From assembly GCF_003668555.1 (NCBI RefSeq), contig NZ_RCWN01000001.1, positions 2,331,501-2,395,500 of the forward strand: a stretch of 64,000 nucleotides of DNA. The letters are read 5' to 3'. Both the position numbers and the translations under genes were made by a program. The notes under the pieces are model-generated. The model was not told the DNA's origin and made no database searches. It was given only the letters and a program-made list of their open reading frames with translations. Every line of letters begins with the position of its first letter. The first letter of the stretch is position 1. This document shows, piece by piece, positions 44,309-53,121 of this stretch. This stretch comes from Notoacmeibacter ruber. Its GTDB lineage: Bacteria; Pseudomonadota; Alphaproteobacteria; Rhizobiales; Rhizobiaceae.

Positions 44309-44570
44309 GGGTTCGATCCCGGTTCGTCTGGCGGAGCGGCGGCTTGCGCCTGTCTCTCTGCTGTCAAGGAAACGGCGCGCCGCGCGGGCACGCCGGAAAA
44401 GATGCGGCTCCATAAGACGGAAGGGCCGACCCTGTCAAGGATCGTTGATGAACCACCTGTCGCGTTGCATCGGCACGCACACCGCGTTATATGCAACGCC
44501 ATTCCCATTTACCGGTGGTACTGACCACCGCCCGCGCTTCGGGACGCGGGCGAAGGAAGGATTGATTCAC

Positions 44571-45296
44571 ATGGCTCAACAGCTTCTCATGCCGAAAGCA
44601 ACCGCCGTCTGGCTGGTTGATAATACGGCCTTGTCCTTCGATCAGATTGCGCATTTCTGCAAGCTGCATCCGCTGGAGGTTAAAGCGATCGCTGACGGCG
44701 AATCGGCTCAGGGCATCAAGGGCCTCGACCCGATCACGAACGGTCAGCTTTCCCGTGACGAGATCGAGAAGGCGGAAGCCGACAAGAACTATCGCATGAA
44801 ACTGGCCGATCCGAAGGTGCGCGTCCCGGAAGCCAAGCGTAAGGGCCCGCGCTATACGCCGGTTTCCCGTCGTCAGGACCGCCCGAACGCCATTCTCTGG
44901 CTGGTCAAGAATCATCCGGAATTGAAGGACGGACAGATCTGCCGCCTTGTCGGAACGACCAAGAGCACGATCGAAACGATCCGCAACCGCGAGCACTGGA
45001 ACCAGGCCAATCTGGTGCCGATGGATCCGGTCACGCTGGGCATGTGCTCGCAGATCGATCTCGACTTCGAAGTCTCCAAGGCGTCGAAAGACAAGCCGGT
45101 GACCGAGACCGAGAATGACACGACGCTGTTGCCGGCGGCGGCAACCGAAAACCTTTCGGAAAACACCTCCGTGTTCGGCTCCCGCAGCGCCCCTCAGGAA
45201 GAGGGAGAAGAAGACGAGCTCGACGCCGACAAGGTTTTCGCCAAGCTGTCCTCGCTCAAGAACAACAGAAACGCGGACGAAGAGCAGGACGACTGA
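44571..45296 (+). CDS. DUF1013 DNA-binding protein (TrcR-like)
   Basis: 241 residues. N-terminus MAQQLLMPKATAVWLVDNT is invariant in the family. HFCKLHPLEVKAIADGE and DGQICRLVGTTKSTIETIRN look like helix-turn-helix elements; the acidic C-terminus (EEGEEDELDADKVFAKL) is less conserved. In Caulobacter the family member TrcR is reported to bind DNA and RNA polymerase and to be cell-cycle relevant; I state that from memory. GAAGGAAGG lies before the ATG. The frame is open far upstream, but no credible start lies there. Confidence 0.87.
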   Translation: MAQQLLMPKATAVWLVDNTALSFDQIAHFCKLHPLEVKAIADGESAQGIKGLDPITNGQLSRDEIEKAEADKNYRMKLADPKVRVPEAKRKGPRYTPVSRRQDRPNAILWLVKNHPELKDGQICRLVGTTKSTIETIRNREHWNQANLVPMDPVTLGMCSQIDLDFEVSKASKDKPVTETENDTTLLPAAATENLSENTSVFGSRSAPQEEGEEDELDADKVFAKLSSLKNNRNADEEQDD

Positions 45297-45301
45297 GAGG
45301 C

Positions 45302-46033
45302 CTATCTCGGATCGCCGATGCCGCCTCTCATCTCGGCCGGCAGCGGCGCGCACTCCTTCTTTTCGAGAAGGCGGTAATATTCCGCCAGCGACTGTTTCGG
45401 GAGCGGCCGTTTGATACGGCCGGTCTCGGCAAGAGAATGGATGCGGTCGACGCGGAACATGCGAAAATCGTTTCGAAGTTCGCACCAGCCGATCAGCGTC
45501 CAGGCCTTGCCCCAGAAGATGAGCGCAAGAGGACGGATGGTGCGCGTCGTCCGCGCCCCGGCCTCGTCCGCATATTCCATCTCCAGAACTTCGTTCCGTT
45601 CAACCGCGCGGTTGATGCGGTCGATCATGACCCGGTGAGGCGGATCGATCAGAAAGGGCGGCACGAACAGCCGCAAACCGTCTGATGCCTTCACCTTATC
45701 GTCCGGCAGGGCGGATTCGATCTTGTCGAGGGCGCCGCGGGCGGCATCTCTCATCGCATCGCCACCGAATGCCATGATCATGCGAACACCGGCCGCAAGA
45801 GCCGACACTTCATCGAGCGTGAACATCAATGGCGGCAGGTCGAATCCGGGGCGCATTACATAGCCTACGCCCGCCGCGCCATCGATCGGCACGCCTGCCC
45901 CCTGCAAATCCGCGATATCCCGATAAATCGTCCGCTCCGAGACTTCGAGCTCAAGAGACAGCGTTTTCGCCGTGAGCATGCGCCCACGGCGAAAGGCTTG
46001 CACGATCATGAAAAGGCGGTCGGCACGGCGCAT
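45302..46033 (-). CDS. YafY-type WYL-domain transcriptional regulator
   Basis: 243 residues. N-terminal helix-turn-helix (MRRADRLFMIVQAFRRG, LSLELEVSERTIYRDIADL) and a central-to-C-terminal WYL domain (LALIFWGKAWTLIGWCELRNDFRMFRVDRI) that binds small ligands or nucleotides. Regulator probably controls the adjacent VOC gene, 39 bp upstream and co-oriented. Ligand unknown. Confidence 0.9.
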   Translation of the reverse strand: MRRADRLFMIVQAFRRGRMLTAKTLSLELEVSERTIYRDIADLQGAGVPIDGAAGVGYVMRPGFDLPPLMFTLDEVSALAAGVRMIMAFGGDAMRDAARGALDKIESALPDDKVKASDGLRLFVPPFLIDPPHRVMIDRINRAVERNEVLEMEYADEAGARTTRTIRPLALIFWGKAWTLIGWCELRNDFRMFRVDRIHSLAETGRIKRPLPKQSLAEYYRLLEKKECAPLPAEMRGGIGDPR

Positions 46034-46072
46034 TTCCGTTCTCCAGTTCGAGCGACCACCTTCACCTTTTGA

Positions 46073-46438
46073 CTAGGCTGTGAAAAGTCCGATCGAGTTG
46101 CCGTCCGGATCGGTGCAGTAGACAAACCGTCCCGCCGGAATTTCGATGACGGGAGAGACGATCGTGCCGCCGGCATCCTTGGCTCTTTGCATCGCGTCTT
46201 CGACAGTACCCTCGACGGCGATATGGATCGTCGGGCCCTGGCCGTTTCCTGCCGGTTTCCCTTCATAAAGATGGCCCGATACCGTTGCTCGATCCTTGTA
46301 ATCGAAGACAAGCATCGGCTTGCCGTCGGCTTTTTCCTCCTTGAACGAATGCCCTGTCGCCTTCTCGTAAAACGCCCTGCTGGCGTTCAGATCGGTAACA
46401 GGCAGTTCAAACCATACGCAGACATTTTCCTTGGCCAT
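46073..46438 (-). CDS. VOC-family (glyoxalase/bleomycin-resistance-like) protein
   Basis: 121 residues, single-domain. Vicinal-oxygen-chelate fold: VWFELPVTDLNASRAFYEKATGHSF, TIHIAVEGTVEDAM, FVYCTDPDGNSIGLFTA. Binds metal and small electrophiles; the exact reaction is not predictable. First gene of a pair with the WYL regulator. Confidence 0.87.
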   Translation of the reverse strand: MAKENVCVWFELPVTDLNASRAFYEKATGHSFKEEKADGKPMLVFDYKDRATVSGHLYEGKPAGNGQGPTIHIAVEGTVEDAMQRAKDAGGTIVSPVIEIPAGRFVYCTDPDGNSIGLFTA

Positions 46439-46580
46439 GCTCTCATTCCTTCATCTTGGTAAGCAATGACCGATGATCTCACACCCCTCCTGACACCCTT
46501 GTGTCAGGAATGAACGAACGAACGCCATCAACCTTTTCGTCGATCGCGCGTTTGGTGGAAAACCCGATGGAGAAACTCAA

Positions 46581-46679
46581 ATGTTCAAACGGATCATCAA
46601 GACCCTGCTGGTCGGCTGGATCATGAAGCGCGTTCTGGGGAGCAACCAGCGCAGACGGCCCCGCCGCGACGTGGCCTGA
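46581..46679 (+). CDS. Possible 32-residue basic amphipathic protein
   Basis: 32 codons beginning MFKRIIKTLLVGWIMKRVLG followed by an Arg-rich tail (NQRRRPRRDV). GGAG lies 9 nt before the ATG. The hydrophobic N-terminal half and basic end suggest a membrane-associated microprotein, although it may be non-coding. Stops exactly one base before the convergent SDR gene stop. No homology can be claimed. Confidence 0.42.
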   Translation: MFKRIIKTLLVGWIMKRVLGSNQRRRPRRDVA

Positions 46680-47468
46680 TCACTCGCTGTCGGATGGCAA
46701 GGTGAGGTTCAGGGCTCTGCGTCCCCCGTCGACCAGAACCGTCTCGCCGGTCATGTAAGCCGAACGCCCGGAAACCAGAAATGAAACCAGCTCGGCGACT
46801 TCACTGGGGTCGCCGAGGCGACCAAGCGGCGTACGGCTGAGAATCTGGTCGCGCATGCCCGGCCGGTCGGTGAGATTGGCAACCATATCGGTGGCGATGG
46901 TGCCCGGCGCCACGCCATTGACCCGGATCCCCCACGGCGCAAGTTCGACGGCGGCGCTGCGCGTCAATTGATCCATCGCACCCTTCGAAACGCAGTATGC
47001 CATCTGCCCGCCCATCGCGACGCGCCCGTTCAGCGACGAGATATTGACGATAGCGCCCGGCGATCGGCCGTTCTCGGCCTGGTCGACCATGATCTTGGCG
47101 GCGGCCTGGGTTGTCAGAAACGCGCCCATGACATTGACGTCCAGAACCCTTCGAAAGCCCTCTTCATGGATGTCGAGGAAAGGGCAGCGCTCCATAACCG
47201 CGGCATTGTTCACGAGAATATCGATCTCGTCGAAGTGATCGATCGCGAGCGCCATGAGATTATGAACGTCGAGGCGTTTCGAAACATCAGTCCGAATGAA
47301 TTGAACATTGCCCAGAGGTTGGAGTTCTTCGGCTGCGCTCTCTCCCATATCGTGGTCCATATCGGCAATAACGACGCGGGCACCCTCTTTCGCAAGTTGC
47401 CGCGCGATAGCCAGACCTATCCCGCTGGCACCGCCCGTCACGATCGCCGCTCTGCCGTCTACGCTCAT
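46680..47468 (-). CDS. SDR-family oxidoreductase
   Basis: 262 residues of the classical short-chain dehydrogenase family. Cofactor motif TGGASGIGLAIA, NNAAV, catalytic Ser in VNISSLNGRV and the Tyr-x-x-x-Lys YCVSK. C-terminal GETVLVDGG is typical. Start 47468 (MSVDGRA) has AGGA 9 nt upstream; a longer frame to 47552 is unlikely. NAD(P)H-dependent reduction of an unknown carbonyl. Confidence 0.93.
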   Translation of the reverse strand: MSVDGRAAIVTGGASGIGLAIARQLAKEGARVVIADMDHDMGESAAEELQPLGNVQFIRTDVSKRLDVHNLMALAIDHFDEIDILVNNAAVMERCPFLDIHEEGFRRVLDVNVMGAFLTTQAAAKIMVDQAENGRSPGAIVNISSLNGRVAMGGQMAYCVSKGAMDQLTRSAAVELAPWGIRVNGVAPGTIATDMVANLTDRPGMRDQILSRTPLGRLGDPSEVAELVSFLVSGRSAYMTGETVLVDGGRRALNLTLPSDSE

Positions 47469-47581
47469 ATGAAGAATCCTTTTGACCGGCCCATAGGATG
47501 GACCAAACCGCGAGCGGGTCAATCGCCGCGCCGGACTTGCGGTCAAAGCCAATTGATCTGAGTTAATTTACGTCCTCGACC

Positions 47582-47607
47582 GGAACCTTCCATCCGATCA
47601 TCGCTTT
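47582..47607 (+). promoter_or_regulatory. Possible EcfG-like promoter of the envelope/stress cluster
   Basis: GGAAC (47582-47586), 17-bp spacer, CTTT (47604-47607): one mismatch from CGTT. Lies upstream of a rhizobial stress cluster, which fits, but the mismatch makes it tentative. Confidence 0.35.
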
Positions 47608-47650
47608 GATCAGAGTAAGTTCCTGAATAACGGGAGGCATAAAGCATACA

Positions 47651-47725
47651 ATGAATAGCATTATCTATCTCGTCGGCCTGGTGGTCGTCGTACTTTTCAT
47701 CCTTTCACTCCTCGGTATCACCTAA
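47651..47725 (+). CDS. 24-residue single-pass membrane peptide
   Basis: MNSIIYLVGLVVVVLFILSL plus a short tail: almost one continuous membrane helix. GGGAGG lies 13 nt upstream, rather far. The TAA runs into the Shine-Dalgarno of the next gene (TAAGAGG), implying translational coupling. Similar tiny peptides appear in rhizobial genomes in this setting from memory; function unknown. Confidence 0.55.
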   Translation: MNSIIYLVGLVVVVLFILSLLGIT

Positions 47726-47735
47726 GAGGCTTTCC

Positions 47736-48470
47736 ATGCCCCAAGATCATTCCCCTCAGGGAGCCGCTGACAAAGCCAAGTCCGATGCCGCCGGCGTAAG
47801 ACAGGCCGCTCAGCGCGAAGCCGACGCCGCTTCTAGCGAAGCGTCGAGAGCCAGCTCCGACATCAAGGCCGAAGCAGCACACCTGGCCGACAAGGCCAAG
47901 CAGGAAGGCCTCCATCAGGCCGAACGCGGCAAAGAGACCGCAGCATCGACTGTGAACGATTTCGCCGCGTCCGTGCGTGCCGCAGCCGATAAGCTCGGCG
48001 AACGCGACCAGTCAATGTCGGCCAACCTCGTGCGTGAAGCTGCGCGTGGCCTCGAAGACGTAAGCGGTGCGATTTCCGGCCGTTCGGTCGGCGAGATCGT
48101 CAACAATGTTTCCGGCTTCGCACGCCGCCAGCCAACAGCCTTTATGGTCGGCGCTGCGCTCACTGGCATCGCCCTCGGGCGTTTTGCACGAGCCTCGAAT
48201 ACGCACACCGCGCGAGACTATGGCGAAACTCCGCCGCCTCCCGCGCCATACACGCCAACGCTGGGTTCGCCGGCAGCAACGAGTTCGGCATCGTCTGCGA
48301 CCGGCACTGGTACGGTGAAACCGTCCACGCCCGGCCCGTCGACCTCTACTTCACCAAGCGCGAGACCCAGTCCCTCAACCACGTCTACGAGTAATCGCAC
48401 GCCGACAAGCGGCGGCACGATAAGTGGCGGCACCAATGGCCCGATCGGCCAGACGAAGAAGGGGGACTGA
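47736..48470 (+). CDS. Nutrient deprivation-induced protein
   Basis: 244 residues. Long amphipathic Ala/Lys/Glu/Asp helix (about 1-95, with KAKSDAAGVRQAAQREADAA), LEA/apolipophorin-like in style. A conserved core RSVGEIVNNVSGFARRQPTAF and GAALTGIALGRFARAS with a membrane-like segment follows. The C-terminal Pro/Ser/Thr-rich tail (about 170-244) is disordered. The rhizobial family is named for induction in starvation. Good GAGG before the ATG. First large gene of the cluster. Confidence 0.82.
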   Translation: MPQDHSPQGAADKAKSDAAGVRQAAQREADAASSEASRASSDIKAEAAHLADKAKQEGLHQAERGKETAASTVNDFAASVRAAADKLGERDQSMSANLVREAARGLEDVSGAISGRSVGEIVNNVSGFARRQPTAFMVGAALTGIALGRFARASNTHTARDYGETPPPPAPYTPTLGSPAATSSASSATGTGTVKPSTPGPSTSTSPSARPSPSTTSTSNRTPTSGGTISGGTNGPIGQTKKGD

Positions 48471-48471
48471 G

Positions 48472-48933
48472 ATGAGCCAACCTACAGAACATTCCAATGA
48501 CAGCCGGTCAGTACCGGATCTGATCCGCGCGCTCGTTGACGAAGTGCGTGCGCTCTTCCAGACGGAAGGTCGGCTTATCCGTTCCGAGATCAACGACAAG
48601 GTCAGTCAGGTCCAGGTCGGCGGCGGCGAAATCGCTGCTGGCGCTATCTGTCTGCTCGTGTCGCTTTTCGTCCTTAGCCAGGCCCTCGTCGCCGCGCTGA
48701 CAAAACTGCTTGCAGCGGTCTTCGAATCCGACGCAACACCCGCGGCTGAAGCTGCTGCCGGTAGCGGTTGGGCAGCATGGGCCGCGCTGATCGTCGGTGT
48801 TTTCTTCGCGATCGTGGGTATCGTTTTGCTCAACCGTGGACGCTCGAACCTGCAAGCCAAAAATCTCGTACCGGAGCGGACCGCCGATCAGGTCTCCCGT
48901 GATGCGAAACTCGTGAAGGAGCAAGCCCGATGA
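48472..48933 (+). CDS. Holin-like membrane protein (DUF1469, phage holin superfamily 6)
   Basis: 153 residues with two membrane helices (about 58-83 and 102-122) and an N-terminal amphipathic helix (ALVDEVRALFQTEGRLIRSE). Despite the family name no phage genes are near; in rhizobia it always accompanies the neighbours here. Starts 2 bp past the previous stop; its stop overlaps the next start by 4 bp, so all three genes are coupled. Confidence 0.85.
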   Translation: MSQPTEHSNDSRSVPDLIRALVDEVRALFQTEGRLIRSEINDKVSQVQVGGGEIAAGAICLLVSLFVLSQALVAALTKLLAAVFESDATPAAEAAAGSGWAAWAALIVGVFFAIVGIVLLNRGRSNLQAKNLVPERTADQVSRDAKLVKEQAR

Positions 48934-50132
48934 GCGACAAGACCGACCGCCTCGAAGCGGAAGCGGAACGCCATCGTTCCAATATCGACAGCACGATCGA
49001 TGCCCTCAAGGATCGCGTGAGCCCCGGCCAGATGGTCGACGAAGCGCTTGGCTTCTTCAAGGAAGGCCAGGTTGCCGATGCCGGCCGGAACTTCGGCCGA
49101 CAGGTCCGCGACAACCCGTTGGCGCTGGGCCTCATAGGCGCGGGAATTGCCTGGCTCGCCTTCGGCAATGGAGCCCGCTCCATGGGTAGCGACCTTTATG
49201 ATCGCTACGGCCCCGATGGCGGCAATGGTGACGTCGACGAATATGGGCGGTTCCGTCCGGTCGGCGGTCGCCATATGGACCCGGGCAGGTTCCCATCGAG
49301 TGGCGAATACAACGATCCCTATCGGTCATCGGCCGATGTCGATCCACGAACCGGCCGTGCCGTCCATATCCCGGATCCGCGTACGGACAAGGACGGCGAT
49401 TTTGTCCATCAGACTCATGTTGATGGTCCCGCGAAAAGCGGCTCGGCCGGCTCTTCCCTGAAGGACAAGGCGTCCAGTGCCGGTTCCAGCGTAAAGGGAG
49501 CGGCATCGAGCGCAGGTTCCGCCGTCAGCGGCGCAGCATCATCCACCGGTTCTGCCATTTCCGGAGCGGCCTCGTCGGCTGGTTCGGCAGCGCGCTCTGC
49601 CGGATCGACGGTCGGCGATGCGGCAAGCGGCGCGGCGGCAGGCATCGCATCCGGTGCATCCTCGGCCGGCCATGCCGCCGGAGACGCGGCCTATGCAACT
49701 GGCCATGCTTTTGCAGAAGGCGGCAGGGCCGTTGGGCGCGGCGCAGCCTATGCCGGGCGGTCGGCGGCGGATGGTTACCGTACCGCAAGGTCGGAAATCA
49801 TTAGTGCGTTCCGCGATGAGCCCTTGGTCTTCGGCGCGATTGCGATCGCCGTCGGCGCGGCGATCGGTGCGGCCCTGCCGCCGACGCGCCGTGAAGATGA
49901 ATGGATGGGCCAGACCCGCGACGATTTGCGCGATGAGGCCTATGAACGCGGCCGCGAAGCCGTTGCCGGCGCTCGTGACGTCGCCGAAAAGACCTATGCG
50001 GCGGCATCCGAACGCGCCGAGGAAAAAGGCCTCAAGCCTTCGGCGCAAGGTGAGACGGTGGCCGAAAAGGTGTCCGACGTCGCACGCACAGCAGCTCAGA
50101 CCGCGAAAGACGAGACCAAGAAGAAGACATGA
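48930..50132 (+). CDS. DUF3618 envelope protein with Ala/Ser/Gly repeats
   Basis: 400 residues. N-terminal DUF3618 (LEAEAERHRSNIDSTIDALKDR and NPLALGLIGAGIAWLAFG with a membrane segment). The middle (about 175-245) is a tandem low-complexity region of GAASSAGSA-type repeats. A second hydrophobic segment (VFGAIAIAVGAAIGAAL, about 290) and a Lys/Glu-rich end follow. Likely an inner-membrane scaffold. Overlaps the holin-like gene by 4 bp. Function unknown. Confidence 0.82.
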   Translation: MSDKTDRLEAEAERHRSNIDSTIDALKDRVSPGQMVDEALGFFKEGQVADAGRNFGRQVRDNPLALGLIGAGIAWLAFGNGARSMGSDLYDRYGPDGGNGDVDEYGRFRPVGGRHMDPGRFPSSGEYNDPYRSSADVDPRTGRAVHIPDPRTDKDGDFVHQTHVDGPAKSGSAGSSLKDKASSAGSSVKGAASSAGSAVSGAASSTGSAISGAASSAGSAARSAGSTVGDAASGAAAGIASGASSAGHAAGDAAYATGHAFAEGGRAVGRGAAYAGRSAADGYRTARSEIISAFRDEPLVFGAIAIAVGAAIGAALPPTRREDEWMGQTRDDLRDEAYERGREAVAGARDVAEKTYAAASERAEEKGLKPSAQGETVAEKVSDVARTAAQTAKDETKKKT

Positions 50133-50165
50133 TGTTTTCGACTTTGTTTCGAACGGTCTAACCAG

Positions 50166-50198
50166 AAAGGGCGCGCCATGACGGCGCGCCCTTTTCCT
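50166..50198 (+). terminator. Rho-independent terminator of the envelope/stress cluster
   Basis: Perfect 12-bp inverted repeat (50166-50177 against 50183-50194) with a 5-nt loop, followed by TTTTCCTTT. It lies about 35 bp past the DUF3618 stop and separates the cluster from convergent prpE. Confidence 0.85.
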
Positions 50199-50228
50199 TT
50201 GAATGTCGCAGTAAACCGGTGAGCCGGA

Positions 50229-52148
50229 TCATTTCTCCTCAAGCGCTCGGGACAAAAGACCTCGGCGCTCGAGCACCGCCGTCACCTCTTCAAGGATCAC
50301 CGGATCATCGATGGTTGCGGGTATCGCCCAGTCTTCTCGATCGGCAATCTTCTGCATCGTCGCACGAAGGATCTTGCCCGAGCGGGTTTTCGGCAGACGC
50401 CTGATACAGACCAGTTGCCGGAATGCGGCCACTGCGCCGATTCTGTCGCGAACCATGGCAACGATCTCGTTCTGGATCTCGTCTTCGCTGCGCTCGCAAC
50501 CGTTGGAGAGCACCACGAAACCGAGCGGCACCTGACCCTTCATCGGGTCGGCAATGCCGATGACCGCCGCTTCCGCCACATCGGGATGCTCGGAGAGAAC
50601 CTCTTCCATGCCACCCGTCGAGAGTCGGTGACCGGCGACATTGATGATGTCGTCGGTACGCGCCATCACGAACAGATAGCCGTCGCTGTCGAGCTTACCG
50701 GCATCGGCCGTTTTGTAATAGCCGGGATATTCGCTGAGATAAGCGTCGCGAAATCTCTCCTCGGCGTGCCAGAGCGTCGGTAGGGCGCCGGGCGGCAGGG
50801 GCAGCTTTACCACGACATTACCGAGCGTATCCGGCTCCGTCACGGGCACGCCCTCATCGTCGAGAATCTGGACATCGTAGCCGGGCATGGGCTTGGCGGG
50901 CGAACCATATTTGACGGGCAAAAGCCCGAGCCCGACGGGATTGCCGCAGATCACCCAGCCCGTTTCCGTCTGCCACCAATGGTCGACAACCGGGACCTTG
51001 AGCTGTCTTTCCGCCCATTTAATCGTTTCAGGGTCGGCGCGTTCGCCAGCGAGGAAGAGCGTCTCGAGCGAAGAGATATCGTATTTATCGATAAATTCGC
51101 CTTCCGGGTCCTGCTGGCGGATCGCCCGGAACGCGGTCGGGGCGGTAAAGATGGCTTTGACGCCATAGTCTTCAACGATGCGCCAGAAGACGCCGGGATC
51201 GGGCGTACCGACCGGCTTTCCCTCGAAGATGATAGTCGTCGCGCCGCGCAGAAGCGGACCATAAATGATGTAGGAATGGCCGACCACCCATCCGAAATCG
51301 GATGCTGTGAACATGACGTCGCCGGGATCGATGCCGTAGAAATTGCCCATCGTCCATTCCAGCGCGACCATGTGTCCGCCATTGTCGCGCACGACGCCTT
51401 TGGGCTGTCCGGTCGTGCCGGACGTGTAGAGAATATAGAGCGGATCGGTCGCAAGAACGGGAACGGGATCGATGACCCTGCCCTTCGCAGCCGCGACCGC
51501 CTCGGCCCAATCGATGTCGCGACCGCTCATCATCTCGGCCTTCGCCTGCGGGCGTTGAAAGATGATGGTCTTTTCGGGTCTGGATGAGGCCATTTCGATA
51601 GCCCGGTCGAGGAGCGGCTTGTATTCGACGATCCGGGACGGCTCCAGCCCGCAAGAGGCCGCGAGGACGACCTTCGGCCTTGCGTCATCGATGCGCGTTG
51701 CCAGTTCCTTGGCGGCGAAGCCTCCGAAAACCACGGAGTGGATCGCGCCCAAACGAGCACAGGCCAGCATTGCGACCGCCGTTTCCGGTATCATCGGCAT
51801 GTAGAGGACGACCCGGTCGCCCTTCACCACACCCTGATCGGTAAGGACGGCCGCGAGTGCATTCACCTGATCGAGAAGTTCGGCGTAGGTAATCCTGGCC
51901 TTCTGGTCCGTGATGGGGCTGTCATAGAGAATGGCGGCCCGGTCGCCATGGCCCGCGGCCACATGCCTGTCGACCGCGTTGGCGCAGGTGTTGCATTCAC
52001 CGCCGACAAACCACCGTCCGTAAACGCCGGCATCTTCGTCGAAAACCTTCTCAGCCGGCTTGATCCAATCGATGGATTGCGCCTGCTCAGCCCAGAATTT
52101 CGCTGGATCGGCCTGCCATTGCGCATAGACGCGTTCGTAGTCGCTCAT
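50229..52148 (-). CDS. prpE: Propionate-CoA ligase / acetyl-CoA synthetase-type enzyme
   Basis: 639 residues of the acetyl-CoA synthetase class. ATP motif YTSGTTGQPKGVV, acyl-pocket segment TASDFGWVVGHSYIIYGPL, HWWQTETGW, hinge GYLFVMARTDDIINVAGHRL and the catalytic Lys in PKTRSGKILR. Sequence arrangement (GYYKTADAGK, CIRRLPKTRSGK) is typical of PrpE, which activates propionate for the methylcitrate or carboxylation pathway. GGAGG before the start at 52148. No prpB/C/D genes are near. Acetate activation is the alternative. Confidence 0.88.
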   Translation of the reverse strand: MSDYERVYAQWQADPAKFWAEQAQSIDWIKPAEKVFDEDAGVYGRWFVGGECNTCANAVDRHVAAGHGDRAAILYDSPITDQKARITYAELLDQVNALAAVLTDQGVVKGDRVVLYMPMIPETAVAMLACARLGAIHSVVFGGFAAKELATRIDDARPKVVLAASCGLEPSRIVEYKPLLDRAIEMASSRPEKTIIFQRPQAKAEMMSGRDIDWAEAVAAAKGRVIDPVPVLATDPLYILYTSGTTGQPKGVVRDNGGHMVALEWTMGNFYGIDPGDVMFTASDFGWVVGHSYIIYGPLLRGATTIIFEGKPVGTPDPGVFWRIVEDYGVKAIFTAPTAFRAIRQQDPEGEFIDKYDISSLETLFLAGERADPETIKWAERQLKVPVVDHWWQTETGWVICGNPVGLGLLPVKYGSPAKPMPGYDVQILDDEGVPVTEPDTLGNVVVKLPLPPGALPTLWHAEERFRDAYLSEYPGYYKTADAGKLDSDGYLFVMARTDDIINVAGHRLSTGGMEEVLSEHPDVAEAAVIGIADPMKGQVPLGFVVLSNGCERSEDEIQNEIVAMVRDRIGAVAAFRQLVCIRRLPKTRSGKILRATMQKIADREDWAIPATIDDPVILEEVTAVLERRGLLSRALEEK

Positions 52149-52247
52149 CGTCTCCTCCCCGACCGTGAGTCTTTCGATACTCATGGCAAACTGAAGGAAA
52201 TCAGGCCATTTGACTATTGGCGAATACGCGGTGGCCACTTCAGACAA

Positions 52248-52274
52248 AAACGACCCCGCTACGCGGGGTCGTTT
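52248..52274 (-). terminator. Terminator of the Asp-rich exported protein gene
   Basis: Perfect 12-bp inverted repeat (52248-52259 against 52263-52274) with a 3-nt loop. The minus-strand exit reads TTTTTGTC, so it terminates the gene ending at 52307. Confidence 0.75.
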
Positions 52275-52306
52275 CCATGTTTTCGATCTGCTCTATTGAG
52301 GTGAGG

Positions 52307-52912
52307 TTAGTCAGCTGCGCGGCAGAGAGCCACCATTTCGACAGACAGTGTCTGCGAATTCTCACTGGCCTCACCGCAGCGCCTCCGCAGGGCTTCGAGT
52401 TCATCTTCGCTCATCGCACTCAGTTCGGCGTCGACATTGGCCGCCGAGCTTGCCGCCTCGTTGCCCGGAAGAAGAGAGCCGCCGACAGAAGCCGTCGTCG
52501 CATCATCAAGCAGGCCTATATCGACAGTCGCGACGCTTCCGTCGGCCAACCGCACGGTTGCGGTTCCGTCACCATTATCGCTGAGGATCTGAACATCGGC
52601 ATCAGCCAGGTTGCCCCCTCCGATATCGACGTCGGCATCGGCGACATTGCTGTTTCCGAGATCGACATCCGCATCGGCAGATGCAGCGCTGTCCGAGCCG
52701 CCCAGAGAAGCGTCGGCATCGGCAGATGTGCCGCCACCGGTATCGGCCGATGCGCCGGCCGACGCGGTACTGCTGCCGCCCACGCTTGCGCCAACATCGG
52801 CAGAGGCACCGCCCACATCAGCGCTGACACCGGCGTCCACCTGAGCGATGGCCGGCATCATGGAAGCCAGAACAAACCCCGAAGTCACGAGAGAAACCTT
52901 GAGAAAATTCAT
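52307..52912 (-). CDS. Exported Asp/Gly/Ser/Ala-rich repetitive protein
   Basis: 201 residues. Signal peptide (LVTSGFVLASMMPAIAQ) followed by about 90 residues of imperfect repeats with motifs such as SADVGGASADVG, SADADASLGGSD and VADADVDIGGGN. A beta-prone stretch DGTATVRLADGSVATVDI and a C-terminal helix (SEDELEALRRRCGEASEN) close it. Start 52912 is preferred: GGAAGGAG lies 6 nt upstream, while ATG 52918 directly abuts it. Extremely acidic; role in ion binding or surface coating is only a guess. Confidence 0.72.
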   Translation of the reverse strand: MNFLKVSLVTSGFVLASMMPAIAQVDAGVSADVGGASADVGASVGGSSTASAGASADTGGGTSADADASLGGSDSAASADADVDLGNSNVADADVDIGGGNLADADVQILSDNGDGTATVRLADGSVATVDIGLLDDATTASVGGSLLPGNEAASSAANVDAELSAMSEDELEALRRRCGEASENSQTLSVEMVALCRAAD

Positions 52913-53121
52913 TGCCATCTCCTTCCTGATTGACTGCATAAGAAACAGAAGGTCAGAGAAAAGGATGCGATTCCTACAAAGGACATATAAATTGTAGAAA
53001 AGAAACAGTTAATACATTCAGCAATCTCCAATTTTACGTATTTATATTTTCCTCTTTCGTTTCAATACGTTTCGTGCGAAGCACGGCCCGTCAAGAAAAT
53101 CGTGTCGGGACGCCGCATAGA

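Noticed and set aside
48472..48933. Prophage remnant suggested by the holin family name
   Set aside because: No phage structural, integrase or lysis genes nearby; the family is a chromosomal envelope protein in rhizobia.
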